A stretch of DNA of 64,000 nt from Zeugodacus cucurbitae (taxonomy: Eukaryota > Arthropoda > Insecta > Diptera > Tephritidae), in contig NC_071670.1 in the NCBI RefSeq assembly GCF_028554725.1, positions 30,498,001 through 30,562,000 of the forward strand, in the 5' to 3' direction. The notes beneath the pieces were generated by a model that was given only the letters and a program-made list of their open reading frames with translations, ran no database searches and was not told where the DNA came from. This document shows positions 45,331 to 57,500 of the stretch, in pieces. Position numbers and translations under genes: made by a program. How positions within the stretch are numbered: position 1 is the first letter of the stretch; each line of letters opens with the position of its first letter.

Positions 45331-46668
45331 TGGAAGTAACTATTGAAATCCTTGAAAATATGATAAATAACATTTCTTCAATAAATCTTCAATCTTCCGT
45401 TCCAACAAATGAATAAACCAAACTCATACTTCAAAGTGCTTGCTTTCAATCTTAACACTCTAAAAACGCTGTCTTAAAAAATAAAAGCCAATATATGTGT
45501 TCTGAACGTACAAATCATCTCTACTTTGCTGAAAAGCAGGAAATGAGTCGACAATGAATAGCAGCAAACAACGTTATGTGCTCTGGAAGAAGAAGAATTG
45601 AAAGCAGGATATAAACTGTCGTTGACTTTTGGGGCACATTTGCAGCACGTACTGACAAAGTTGAGATATTTACACACTTTCAACTCCTCGTAGCGCTTTT
45701 CGTTGCGGCGTTGATTAATTAAGATTGCTTGGATTTAGTCGCTGTTCCACCTACGAGTATACTGGCTCGAAACTGCCATCAACGTTTAGCTATGCGCTGC
45801 TTTGTTCATATGTAACTGCAAATTACGGATCAAACCATTGAAGTTTACGCTCTTTTTCTATTCATTATACTTTCGTTTTTAAAATAGAGTTCGTATCTTT
45901 TGACTATTTATATGCGTGATTCCGTTTTCTTGGTAAAGACTTCACAGTTTAATAGGAAAAGTTCTGTAGAACAAATATGTGTTCGGTTGTGTGGGATGTC
46001 TGCAGTTAATTCATTGGCGTTGTGATAAGAGATGTCTCCAAAATATCACATCGCAAATATGCATGTATCTAATTTAAGCTTCATATTCACCCATTGTAAG
46101 GCACCGGCTGTCAGATATTCAAATATACGGGATATAAGTATTTCTGAACTTCCCGTTAGAGTTATATCACATAAAGCCTCCAGTATGTGGGATTTTTTAT
46201 ACCGGAAATAGTAAAATTCAGTTCTTAAGTTTTATTATTCCGGCTGTCTCAGAACTTAGGTAATCCTCTGAACACAGATTTCAAAAACAAAAAACAAAGT
46301 ATAAGGAATAAGATAGGAATAATTGGATGTATCGTGTACTTTCAAAAATATAATTCTTCAAGCTCGATACTAATAAGGATGCAAAGCTTTTTGAAGTACT
46401 ATTCCTACACAAGTTTTCAATATTAAATAGATATATACAGAGATTGTACACACATTTTATTTTCGCTGGCTCCAGGGAACAAGCAATCAAGTTTCTAGCG
46501 CAATTAAAAAAATTCAGTAGTAGGCTATATTCCTCAGGTTCAACTATATTGAAGTCATGCGTGTGTTTCTCTTCCTTGCCCGTCTGCCAGATAAATCATA
46601 TCATCTTCCCAATATAGTATTCTAAACAGGATGTCTGAGTAAAGCAAGAATTAATTTGTTCCATTTTT
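45331..46668. other. Non-coding DNA, no recognised feature
   Basis: Only chance ORFs (45474-45683, 46281-46490, both minus). Confidence 0.4.
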
Positions 46669-48103
46669 ATACTCTCGCAACAAAGTTGCTAAAGAGAGTA
46701 TTATAGTTTTGTTCACATAACGGTTGTTTGTGTCACCAAGTAATAAGAGAATTAGATATGGGGTTATATATATATAAATGATCAGGATGACGAGTGGAGT
46801 TGAAATCCGGATGTCTGTCCGTCCGTCTGTCCGTGCAAGCGATAACTTGAGTAAAAATTGAGATATCTTAATGAAACTTGGAACACATGTTCCTTGGGAC
46901 CGTGAGGGCTGCTTTCGAAAATAGGCAAATCGGACCATTGCCACGACAACAAAATGACGAAAACCGAAAAGACATAATGTGTCGTAACTAAACCATAAAT
47001 AAAGTTATAACAGTAAAATTTGAAATGAAGGATCGCACTAGGAAGGGGCATATTTGGATATAATTTTTTGGAAAGTGGGCGTGGCCCCGCCACCAAATCG
47101 GTTATTTGTATATATCTCGCAAACCAATGAAGCTATATAAACCACACTTTCTGCAGTCGTTTTTCTTACTTTTCCACCACACACCAAGAAAATAGTTGAA
47201 ATCGGATAATAACCACGCCCACCTCCCATACAAAGGTTAGGTTGAAAATTACTGAATTACGTTTACTCACTAACGAAAAACGTCAGAAATACTAAATTTT
47301 ACAGAAGAAATAGCAGAAGGAAGATGCACTCAGATTTTTTTTTACAAAATGGAAAAGGGGAGTGGCATCGCCCACTTATGGGTCAAAAACCATATCTCAG
47401 GAACTACTCGACAGATTTCAATGAAATTAGCAAAACCGGTTCAAAACCACGACTACTTTCCTTATAACTCAGTTTTGAATTCTATCTGATTCCTGCACTT
47501 TATAATATATACATAAGGAACCAATGAAGATTGCGGAATAAAACTTTACAGAAATAGTATATATCATCTTAGGCTTCATTCGTGAAAAAATTGCCGAAAT
47601 CGGACTATAACTTTTCAAGGCCCCAGATATCGAACATGTTGAACTCAGCGCCTAAGGGTAAATTTTAACCGAAAATATGGGTAAATCTCTCAGATAATTT
47701 AATGTAATTCCGAGGATGTTGTTTTCTTCTAATAGTGTTCTGTTTCAAAAATTATTAGAATCGGGTCATAACATCACGTTTCTCCCATATACCTAATTAT
47801 AGGTTTTTCAAAAATACGGTAAGCTTTATTCCGCATATATGTATGTATTGGTTAATATGTGAGATATCTTAGCAAAATTAAGTGAGCATATAGTCTTGGA
47901 TATTTGCACTATATCTTGCTGGTATGTATGAAATGTATGAAATCGGTTTAGGAATTATACTATATATGACGATTTTCGTTATTCTATTAAAGTTTATGCC
48001 GAATTTATGGGTAAATTTGTGTGTTATTTAAATAATATTTCTTCAATAAATTTCGAGAATATAAAATGTTCGGTCGCGCCCGAACTTAGCCCTTCCTTAC
48101 TTC
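46669..48103 (+). mobile_element. DINE-1/mini-me-like repeat, most complete single unit
   Basis: Begins with a hairpin ATACTCTCGCAACAAAGTTG then CTAAAGAGAGTAT (both stem halves pair), followed by a TA run, ATGATCAGGATGACGAG, a GTCTGTCCGTCCGTCTGTCC tract and ATTGAGATATCTTAATGAAA. This is the same order as in DINE-1/INE-1 and mini-me repeats of flies. The body is about 1.2 kb and ends GTTCGGTCGCGCCCGAACTT then AGCCCTTCCTTACTT, which is itself a small hairpin. No protein is encoded; ORFs at 46651-46944 and 46782-47096 are repeat body. Confidence 0.8.
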
Positions 48104-49984
48104 CTTTTTTAATTTTTTCATGTAACAAAAGTTCGAAAGTTCACTTTAGAAGGCTTCGATGTAACATTTGTGTTTTGTTGCCTCTCCACCTAAACAATTT
48201 TCCAATCAAATTGGAGATCTAAGTGTAGAACAGCCTGACTGATTCGACTAGTATCTTTGCACATTGAGGGAATACTTAACTGGGCCTCTCCAATTGACCT
48301 ACGAAATGATGGCTGACTACTATTGGAACGCACATAATAGCTCACTATTTTCAGCTTCAGAGAGAAAGTTTTTTTTTTTTTCAAATTAAAAATTAAATTT
48401 GATATGAATACTTCTAAGTATGCTTCATATTGTAATACCATTTTAGTTATAAAAAATTCAATAATAACATTAAATAGCAATCGGGCGAGTTTAAAGAACA
48501 ATTTTGTTACTCAAGGCTGTTTTCTGAGTAACTGATAAAGTTATACCTCGAATAAGAATAAGTCGAATAAAATTAATTTAGTTATATTTTTAATCATTGT
48601 AAAAGAAAGTATGAAGTTTATAAATCCAATAATAACATTGGCGATCCATATGACTGTGATTTCAAAACCGATAATTATTAAATTTTGAATAACTTCAACT
48701 TCACAAATTTTTGGAAAATATTTCTCGCCTGGCTGTTTAATTTATTTACATTGAAATGCGTAGAGTTATTTAATAATATTTACAATATACACAATGTGTA
48801 TTTTCATGCACTTTATTATTATTTTTTTTTCGATTATATATAACCGATTTGCGCACATACATATGTATGAACACAAGCAAAAAGTTTCCAATCCTCTTGC
48901 CATTAATTATTCTACACACACGTATTTTGATACATTGCAGTGCTCGCAAATGTAATTATTTGATTTATATTATAAACTATCTGTGCAACGCAGAGTTGAA
49001 AAAATATAAAACTTAAAATTGAATCATAACTGTATATACATATGTGTGTGTGCGTAAGCGCATGTGCCGCAAAACTTTTACGTACATATGTATTATTTAT
49101 TCAATTTATCCTACCTCTGGCTATTTGCCTTGTAATTAGTTGGATTTCGTGAACAGGTTAGTTTACAAACTTAATGGCCAATTTAGTTTTGAGTGTTTCA
49201 TAAATTTTACATTTTCAAAGCGGAGAATCGCGAGATTTTCACTGTATAAACAATTCGGAATTTATTTTATTTCTCTTTCTAAATAATATATGTGCATTTA
49301 CAAATGTGTTATTCGCAAACAGAAATTGCAAAAAAATGGAAAATAAATGGAAAATTTAAACAAAATTATATTGACGATTTATTAAAAAACAGGACTGCGG
49401 CCACAATATATTTCAACACAAAAATATTTCAACTTTTTTTAAGTATACATTTTATAATGATTGGCATATTGATTTTAATAAAAAACTTATTTTTTTTTAA
49501 TATTAAGATCAACAATAGAATTTTCTAGATCTCATGATCATTTTTTATAAGCTACTTACATATGCGACCATCTGTTCAAACATATACAAAAACATAACTT
49601 AGCATTAGCACATAAATGTTTTTGTTTATAAAAATGTTGCGTTTTAAAGTAAATATTCCATAATTAATAAATATGAAGACATAATTATTCAAATCTTTTT
49701 ATTATTAACATATGGTATTTTAAAACGATCGGGTGAGGAATATGTGATTCTAATGTAAATTTCAAGTGATAAATGAAAATTTACGTATTTCAGGGAACAA
49801 TTTTAAAATATAATTAAATTAAATATTTCACAAAAGCATATAAAACACAGTGCAAAGACAAGAGCACCTAAAGTGGAGTAAAAATAAGGATACTTTCATT
49901 TGGTCAATGGTCGGTAGGCTGAGCCTGATCTAGAGATCGTGCCATGATTAAAATAATTCTGTGATTTCCTTATACACTTTTCAA
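48104..49984. other. Non-coding DNA, no recognised feature
   Basis: Extremely AT-rich. ORF 49292-49528 is Lys/Ile/Phe rich as expected by chance at this composition. Confidence 0.4.
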
Positions 49985-50300
49985 CAGTCAAATAAATTTA
50001 ATATATTAAGATTATAATTGAGAAACCAGTTTTTGCCTTTCGCACAGGTTACTACTCGATTATTAATAAGGTATTATACATTTTTTTCTATTCAAAGAAG
50101 TTTTATCAGCTGATTGCTATTTTATCAATAAATACAGCCAAATTTACACAGTGGCCAACAATCCGCAGAGTTGCATTGCGGTTTTAACACGACTTGTATT
50201 CAATTAATAATTAATGTTACTAAATAATAAGAAATTTCTTATGGTTGGTAAAGGCTGATTAATTAACTAACAACCCTTATGTGAAAAGTATATTAGGATA
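49985..50300 (+). repeat. MITE copy, same family as 61411-61745
   Basis: Contains CAAATAAATTTAATATATTA, AGATTATAATTGAGAAACCA, GTTTTTGCCTTTCGCA, ACTACTCGATTA and a right end ATTAATTAACTAACAACCCT then TATGTGAAAAG, in the same order as the 61411 copy. Ends are diverged. Confidence 0.65.
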
Positions 50301-51756
50301 TTAACCAGCTTCTGTCAATTACTGGTTTGTTGAGCTTCGGCAATAACATCAGAATAACTATATCGCGAAGTTGTGAAATTGTATGACCGTAACATATATG
50401 ACATCGCAATTGTTTCGGTATGATATTTCCAGAACCTATATCTTGCACCTCTCTTACTTATAATATGATAATACAAATATAGCAACGTATAAATTATACG
50501 AAAGTTATGTAATGATGTATTAAGGTAGTACTTAAGATATATAACCATGCATAAATTTTCTTCGCTTCACGAGACCTTCGAAAGTGGTTGAATAAACTAT
50601 ATCAGCCGTTGAAACACACTGGCAGGACTTACACGTTTTTTAGAAGTTTTATAGAACTTGTCATTAAAGAAAAGACACCATAAGATATCCGCTCCCACTA
50701 TCGAATTCAACTCGCGAATCAAGTTATTGATAACAGATCAGCTCTCAAAGTAAACGAACAAAGAACTGGCGAATCGATGAGGATTATAGGTATATAAAAT
50801 ATCAGACTTATACCATATAATAGAGGTGTTCAGATACTAGCATAATATTAAATTCTACTACATGACTAGATTTAGATGATTTTACATGTATGTAAATTGT
50901 TTAACAAGAGGAAGAGCTAAGTTCAGCAAGCACAGAAGTGACGAATTGGAGATGACTACCATATTGTAACTCCAGACCGTCTCTGTATAATAAACAAGTC
51001 CTACCAGAGCATTATTAATATTATGTGTGGAATGCAAAACGGTGTCAGGAACTATCTTAAAAAGTTACAATAACAAGCAATTTCATATGAATGTTGTTTT
51101 ACGAATATCACCGGAAGGAAGGACATCGTAAAATTTGCACTTCGCCTATAAACTTTTACAACCACCACCTGCGCGAACTTTAACAAATTTGATGAGCAAA
51201 CCACATATTTAATCAACAAGGGTATATGAAATTCCTGCAGTTACCTTGACATTCGTGGAAATGAAAGCAACTGTCTTGTAGTTTCTCAGTTTTTTTTTTC
51301 AACAATTCTCAAAGTCATACAAACATGCCGATAAAATGTAAAATTTCAATGCGAACCACATTTACACTAAACATATATGTACTCGCATATTCAACAAGAG
51401 CTATTGTGGCCTTGCACTTGTACCATGCAAATAGTGCATAAACATATAGATACACAGACTATAGGCACTTGTATGGTGGGAATGTATATGGTGCGCACAG
51501 GTAAGTGCTTTCCAAACTTCCAACAATAAAAGTCCATTAACACAAAGCGAATTGGGCAACGGGCAAAAAGTAATAAAGGCTGCAAAGTGTAGAAAGCATG
51601 CAAAATAAATGCAATACTATTTCCACAATATGCTGTAGTTGCTAGCAGCGGCACGTGTATGCTCTGTAAAAAAGTGGCACACCATTGGCACCGATTTCGC
51701 GAACTTTCAAGTGTATTGTTCGTTTGTTTGGCAGTAGTAGAAAATGGAGGTTTTAA
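50301..51756. other. Non-coding DNA, no recognised feature
   Basis: Chance ORFs only. The 126-codon minus frame at 51391-51771 runs into the piggyBac terminus and has no domain that I know. Confidence 0.4.
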
Positions 51757-52787
51757 CCCTTTATAACTCAACTAAGTAAAAACGAAAAAACTGTATCGTT
51801 TCTAATAGATTTCGGATAGAAATGAAATACGTGTTTTATAGTTTAAACATTTTTTTTTTATTTGGGTGAAAAACAACAAAAAAGGGTATGTGACAGATAT
51901 GTCACGTTATGTAACAACGTCTCTAAGCTCATTAAATAATAATATTTGTATTTCGTGAATATTTACATGTTTTTTAAGAAGTGTGAAATTCTTTGATGCA
52001 GTTGTTTTGCCTGTTGTAGCATAAAACCACAACACATTTTTCACATACCGTTTATGATACTCCAACACATCCTAGACGCTTGCAACGAATTCGTTTTTCT
52101 GCCCATACCGGCCAGTGTCTAACTTGATCTTGCCTAACTGCCATAGGAGGAAGGGCTGGGCCCTTATGCTTTTTAGATTGTATCTCCGCTTCAATTCCTC
52201 TTCGTTTCATAGGGGACTTTGTACCCAATTTGCACAACACCGTGGCAACATCTAAACGAAAATCATCAGATGACAACTGATTGCCCTCTAATTTTTTTTC
52301 TTTATAAGCTCTTTTGCATAAGAGCCAAGCAAAAGACACTGCAAGGTCTAAAAAGTGATAAAATAGACGAACGCGCCACCGCATGCTTATTACCTTATTA
52401 CTCAATGTTACAGAAATGGTACAAACCTAAACTTCACTATATATTGTATTAGTGAACATTTTTCGTATTATCTTATAGAAATTAAACATAATAGTGAACT
52501 TACCTGGACTTTTCTACTAAATATTTTATTAAAACACTGAAAATTTTCTTATTTTTATCTTTCCGGTAATTGCAAGCACGTGCATTCACTAACTTTACCA
52601 CAGCGAAAAAGAAAGTATCGTTTTATAAGTGATGCCAATACATAAAAAACCAGAGAATTTTAAAATTGAAAAATACGGAGTGTGACAGTGCTTCTATATC
52701 ATACTAAAAAGGGAAAAATTAATTTTCCTTTGTTTTGTACCCTCTAAAAGGGTTTGTAACATATCTGTCACATGATGCTATAAAGGG
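51757..52787 (-). mobile_element. piggyBac-type element with TTAA duplication
   Basis: TTAA at 51753-51756 and 52788-52791 bracket a 1,031-bp element. Its ends are CCCTTTATA at left and TATAAAGGG at right, inverted as in piggyBac transposons. Subterminal inverted repeats GTGACAGATATGTCAC (51890-51905) and GTAACATATCTGTCA (52756-52770) are also present. Inside, on the minus strand, is only the C-terminal part of a transposase. It is therefore an internally deleted, non-autonomous copy, well preserved at its ends. Confidence 0.9.
52052..52405 (-). pseudogene. piggyBac-like transposase, C-terminal part
   Basis: 117 open codons. RLFYHFLDLAVSFAWLLCKR matches the FF(H)xLD...NA(W)xL(Y) segment of the piggyBac transposase, SSDDFRLDVATVLCKLG the following helix, and VRHWPVWAEKRIRCKRLGCV the start of the Cys-rich zinc-binding C-terminus. 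The catalytic Asp region is missing and the Cys-rich domain is cut short by a stop. It was probably part of a DDE-type cut-and-paste enzyme that excises without footprint at TTAA. Confidence 0.82.
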
Positions 52788-53149
52788 TTAAAACTGAAAT
52801 TGCTTTATACAGTTTTCCACGAGCCAAAAAAATTCATTGGAATGCGGTATATATTGTACAATATATATATTTTTTATTTATAGAATAATTGATTATTATT
52901 CTATGAAAATTTGTTTAAATAATTTAACGCTAACACATAAAATTGAAGCTGTCATTATAATTATAAATTTTGTGCAAATTATAACTGGCTTAAAAACATA
53001 TTATTCTCATAAATCAAGGATATTAACTCATTTAACTCTTGTTATGCACATGTTTCATACATATATATCGTATTTATGTCAGAAGAATGATATGATATAT
53101 GTATGTATGTAATAATATTCCTGCTCTACCGGATTAACAAATTATTAGA

Positions 53150-53640
53150 TCATCCACCAAGGTACGCTATATCCAAGACTATAAAGCCGACCGCATTTTT
53201 GAAAGCCCTTATAATAAGGTTTATGAGAACTGGAGGAACCCGATGAAGATACAGATACACACTGTTTGAAGAAAAATATTTCCTCTGAATTACCTTAAAA
53301 TGTCTGAGATATTTATCGATATATTCGGTGAAAAATTACCTTAGGCATTTTCATATTCGATATCCGGGGTCATGAAAAGTTATGGTGCGATCTTGATACT
53401 TTTTCCGTAAGTAATTAAGTGATGCCACACTTCAAATACAGTATTTATGTAAAGTTTTATTCCCCTATATTTATGGGTTCCTGATGTATATATACGAATT
53501 AGATATAATTCGAAATTATATTATCTGAGAAGTGGGCGTGGTTCTGAAGCGATTTCACCTATTTTCATGTAGTGTATTGGGGTACTAAAAGAAAATGTGA
53601 CTAGTAAATTTGGTTTATATACTATTTAGTATTTAAACAG
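53150..53640 (-). mobile_element. DINE-1/mini-me-like repeat, body fragment
   Basis: Shares CTATATCCAAGACTATA, GAAGAAAAATATTTCCTCTG, AATATTCGGTGAAAAATTAC (near) and ATTCGATATCCGGGG-like sequence with 1330-1490 and 38270-38480, then AAGTGGGCGTGGTTCTGAAG. Both termini are missing. Confidence 0.6.
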
Positions 53641-53854
53641 AGTTTTCATGAAAACAATCCAAAGTTTCTCATTGGCCGTACCCTCTATGCACTCAAAACC
53701 TCTTATCGTAGAATCACCCATGAATTGTATATGGATCAAATAATTTAAAAGTTTATTTTTTGTGGAAGTTTCTGTTTCTGAAACTATGACCAGAGAGATG
53801 AAAAATTACCGGAGCCAAAGTTTTAAAACAGAAAAATTCGCTATGTTATCTACG

Positions 53855-54060
53855 ATTTGGTATATATCATTAAGAACAGTCAAACATGTTACAATCCTGT
53901 TGGTACTATTACTATAGACGAGCAGTTAGCTATTTTCGACCAAATTAGATGTAAGCAACCCTGATAAATGTACAATCAAATGCTGGTTAGCATCTGACGT
54001 CGAAGTTATCTCCGTATCTCAAATATCCACTATTTTCGAGAATCCTTGAACAACCAAATG
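53855..54060 (+). pseudogene. piggyBac-like transposase fragment
   Basis: Plus-strand codons give CYNPVGTITIDEQLAIFDQI then RCKQP, stops, and in the next frame KCTIKCWLASDVEVISVSQI. This matches the signature around the first catalytic Asp of piggyBac transposases (xxxDEQLVxFRGRC, then KxGIKxWxLxDxxxxYV). It is in the opposite orientation to 52052-52405 and covers a different part of the protein, so it is a separate decayed copy or family. Confidence 0.6.
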
Positions 54061-54169
54061 AGAAATGAAATACGTAAGGACCAAGGAGAAGGAAGAAGAT
54101 GCTTATTTTTTTTTAAGTCAAATGACTGGGTATGGTACAAACAGGTATCCAGTTAGCGTTGGTTATTCC

Positions 54170-54572
54170 CATTTCGCACAGCCAAATTAATTTAATATTA
54201 CATATTAAGATTATAATTGTGCAACCAATTTTTGCCTTCGCACTGCCGACTACTCGATTAACGACCAGCTGTAAATTTTTGTTTTAGCAGTTCATAAGAA
54301 GTATTTAATCCGCTTATTGCCATTATTTCCAGCAGTAGCATCTAACGTTACGTTGCATTACTGCTATTATATCAATAAATGCAGCCATATTTGAAGCGTG
54401 GACAACAACATGCAGAGTTGCATTGCATTTTCAATTCGATTTGTATTCGATTAAAAATTAATGTAGAAAATTGAGACATTTATTTTGTATGGTAAATCTA
54501 TGTAAGCCAGCGCTTTAATCGTGTAAAGCCGGTTAATTGATCTATTAACTTCTGTACGAAAAGGCTATTAAG
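54170..54572 (+). repeat. MITE copy, same family as 61411-61745
   Basis: Begins TTTCGCACAGCCAAATTAAT, continues TATTAAGATTATAATTG, CTACTCGATTAACGACCAGC and ATATCAATAAATGCAGCCAT, and ends TTAACTTCTGTACGAAAAGG then CTATT. It is longer than the 61411 copy because of an internal insertion near 54290-54350. Confidence 0.75.
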
Positions 54573-57500
54573 ATGATATAACTAAATTTTCCACAAAATT
54601 AGTAAGTTACACGGAAACACTTAGAAATCAGCTGAGAAATATGATAGAATAATTTTTGTTTTAGTAAATACCCTCGGGGAACTATCGTTACCAAAGCTGA
54701 GGGTTTAATATTATTGGCTCAAGAATTATGGAATAATTATGATTTAAGCAATTTTACCGCGATCAGTAGTTCCGACAGACCATTTGGAAACAGAGATAAT
54801 TACCGACTTTTTTCACGAATTTTAACGATGATACTGATGAAACATTTAATAATCATCTTATCACCTTGGAGTACTTAGAAAATTCAGCACTGCAATGCCA
54901 ACTCTTGTTCCTGCAACTGCTCATGTTGCAAGGATAACAACATCTACACGAAACATTTGGATCCTACGCAGTGCGGTAGGACAATTTTTGTTCGATTAGA
55001 GTATTATTAATAAAGACAAAACTCTAATTTTCGTTCTCATTTTTAATAGACATACGTCTCGAAAAAAAATACTTCCTATGCAATCCCTCCCGTACTCGGT
55101 TTTCGAGCATAATTTAATGAATTTTCGAGTAAACCCCCAGCCTTTATACGATAAATTGAGCATTGAGTGCCCATGATGTTTGGTAGTATGTTAACATTAT
55201 ACGTCTACTTAAATACTTATAAACATAGTACTTAAACGTATCATTTATGTGTTCATTTCTGACTATTTGCTTCGTTTAATGTGCTTTGTTTAATGCTGCC
55301 TGCCATTGAGCTTTAATATGCTCCACTTAAAATGCCAAAATAACAACTCTAATTGCTTACGTTACGAAGTGTAAATCAATGCACAGCCTCGTTGTTCAGC
55401 GAAAATGTGCGAATAAATTGTTTAAAATTTGATTTAAGCAATTTTCCAAATTGTGAGTGGTTGATTGTTGCTGTAAAAACACAAACATTCGCACAGATTT
55501 CACTTCATTGAAAAAGAAAACATTTCAATACAACTATAATGAACGATCAGAAACACACACATAGCGCAACTAGCACACATATTTGCATAAGCGTTAATAT
55601 TGTATGTGTGTGTGTACATGTGCATTTATGTATTTGTAGTGTTTATATGTATATTCAATGGTACATATGCCACACAAATTGCGCTTACGCGTTGAACCAA
55701 TTAAGTGGCTAATAGCTGTGATGGCGTAATTAACGAAGCATTTAATTATGCACACAGTTGGTCTATTTGTTGTTGTTTTGATTAACAACCACATTCGCAA
55801 ATGCGATAATTCAGCAATGCGCTCGCAAACACCTGGAAATTCTCAATGAATTGCGAAGAATTTATTCGAATTGAAATCTTGCGCGCTTGTGTTGCTCCCC
55901 CACATTCAGCTAAATAGAAATATTTACATTTGCACAGCCATGTACGCGCTCCGCCATTATATGTATATGTACTTATATAGCACTTAAGAGGCATATGCAC
56001 ATTCACACACACTACTGTGTATATTCACTGCGCGAAACACTTGCGCACTTGCGAATCGATTTATGGTGTTGTGACAGATTGATGAATTTTTCGCTAATGA
56101 CCACTGCCTCCGAAACGACTGGTCGACCAATTAACCCATCTCCACATGTGGCTAGACAAATGGCTCCCCCGCTGGTCTGAATGTTTGGCACTTAAGTGAG
56201 GAAATTCCCTCATAATATGCTTGTGGGCATAACGCATACACATTTGTTTACAATTTACCGTAATGCTCTTTAGACGCAATAAATTTCATTGGCAGCTTTA
56301 AGTCTATTAAAAATTTGGCAATTATTTTCACGTAAACTTGGTATTCATCAAAGTGATTATACACTTACGGCTTGGAAAAGTGCAAATTACTTTGGAGTAT
56401 GGTCGAAAACTGCTTGGTATGGATGTAAGCTCGTGTAACATGCGTTTCTTTCATGAATTCCTTCATCCTAAGAAACAAATGAATAGCTTGTTAGCGACTA
56501 GAGATTGTCTTAATGAACTGATCCCTACTTTAAGAGAACAACAAACAATTTTAAATATTAGTATTCTCCAACAAAAATGGACATAATTCTCAATTCAATC
56601 CATTATTTAGATTAAGACACAAATATATCTCTCGTGATATATGATGTAGAAGTGGATAGTTTATGAGTTAAGTTCTAAATGAAACATTCTAAAGATTGAA
56701 TGGCGATCACAAATAGTTTCCGAAACTTTACATGTACATATTCAAGAATTGAAATATTATCATATACATTTCATGAGCAATTTTTCATTGAATAATTTAC
56801 AATTAATCCATTACAACATGTATCTATGGAATTCGCTAAATAATGGATTTTGTTATAATAAACATTCTATTCTTTTTTAAGAAAAAAAACTGAGAGACTT
56901 ACTCAAACTATTATAGTTTTTATATATATAAGGAATATTTTATGTCATGTATTTATAAATAAGCTCAATAATGAAAAGATAGTCACATACATATATATGT
57001 AATATTCTTACAATCCTAAAACGATATAAACTGCAATCCTTACCTTAAAACACCTTAGCCTTGGTATGCAGATATATCTGTAATAAGATAATAAATAAGC
57101 TATAAGCATAAGAATTTACAATAAAAGAAACAATTGACTTTCTTAAATAGTAGCAACATTAAATACAACTTATATTGAACAAAATTAGCATATCCATGGG
57201 GAGCCGTCACCCAACCACAGTTAATTTAAATACCCTTAACGACAAGAAAATCATTTATCTTTTGCACCACGCCACAATGTAGTGCTATACATAGTAATTG
57301 AACCACCATTGACAACAGACGACAGAAATTTTAATCTATTTAAATTAAAACTTGAATTACGGCCAGCAACACTTGAAGCTGTGGGAAGAAGTTGCACGGT
57401 GAGGCCGCATACGTCAATTCGTTGAAACTGTTTGTGCTTATAAAGTCTATTTGTTTTATTGTTGCTAATAATATAAATTTATTAACAGCTTTATTATTAT

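Noticed and set aside
46651..47096. Two overlapping minus ORFs of about 100 codons
   Set aside because: Antisense frames of the DINE-like repeat at 46669-48103.
49292..49528. 78-codon plus-strand ORF with a hydrophobic end
   Set aside because: Composition (Lys, Ile, Phe, Asn) is what very AT-rich DNA gives by chance.
56338..56586. 82-codon plus-strand ORF
   Set aside because: No domain, no splice context and AT-rich composition; probably chance.
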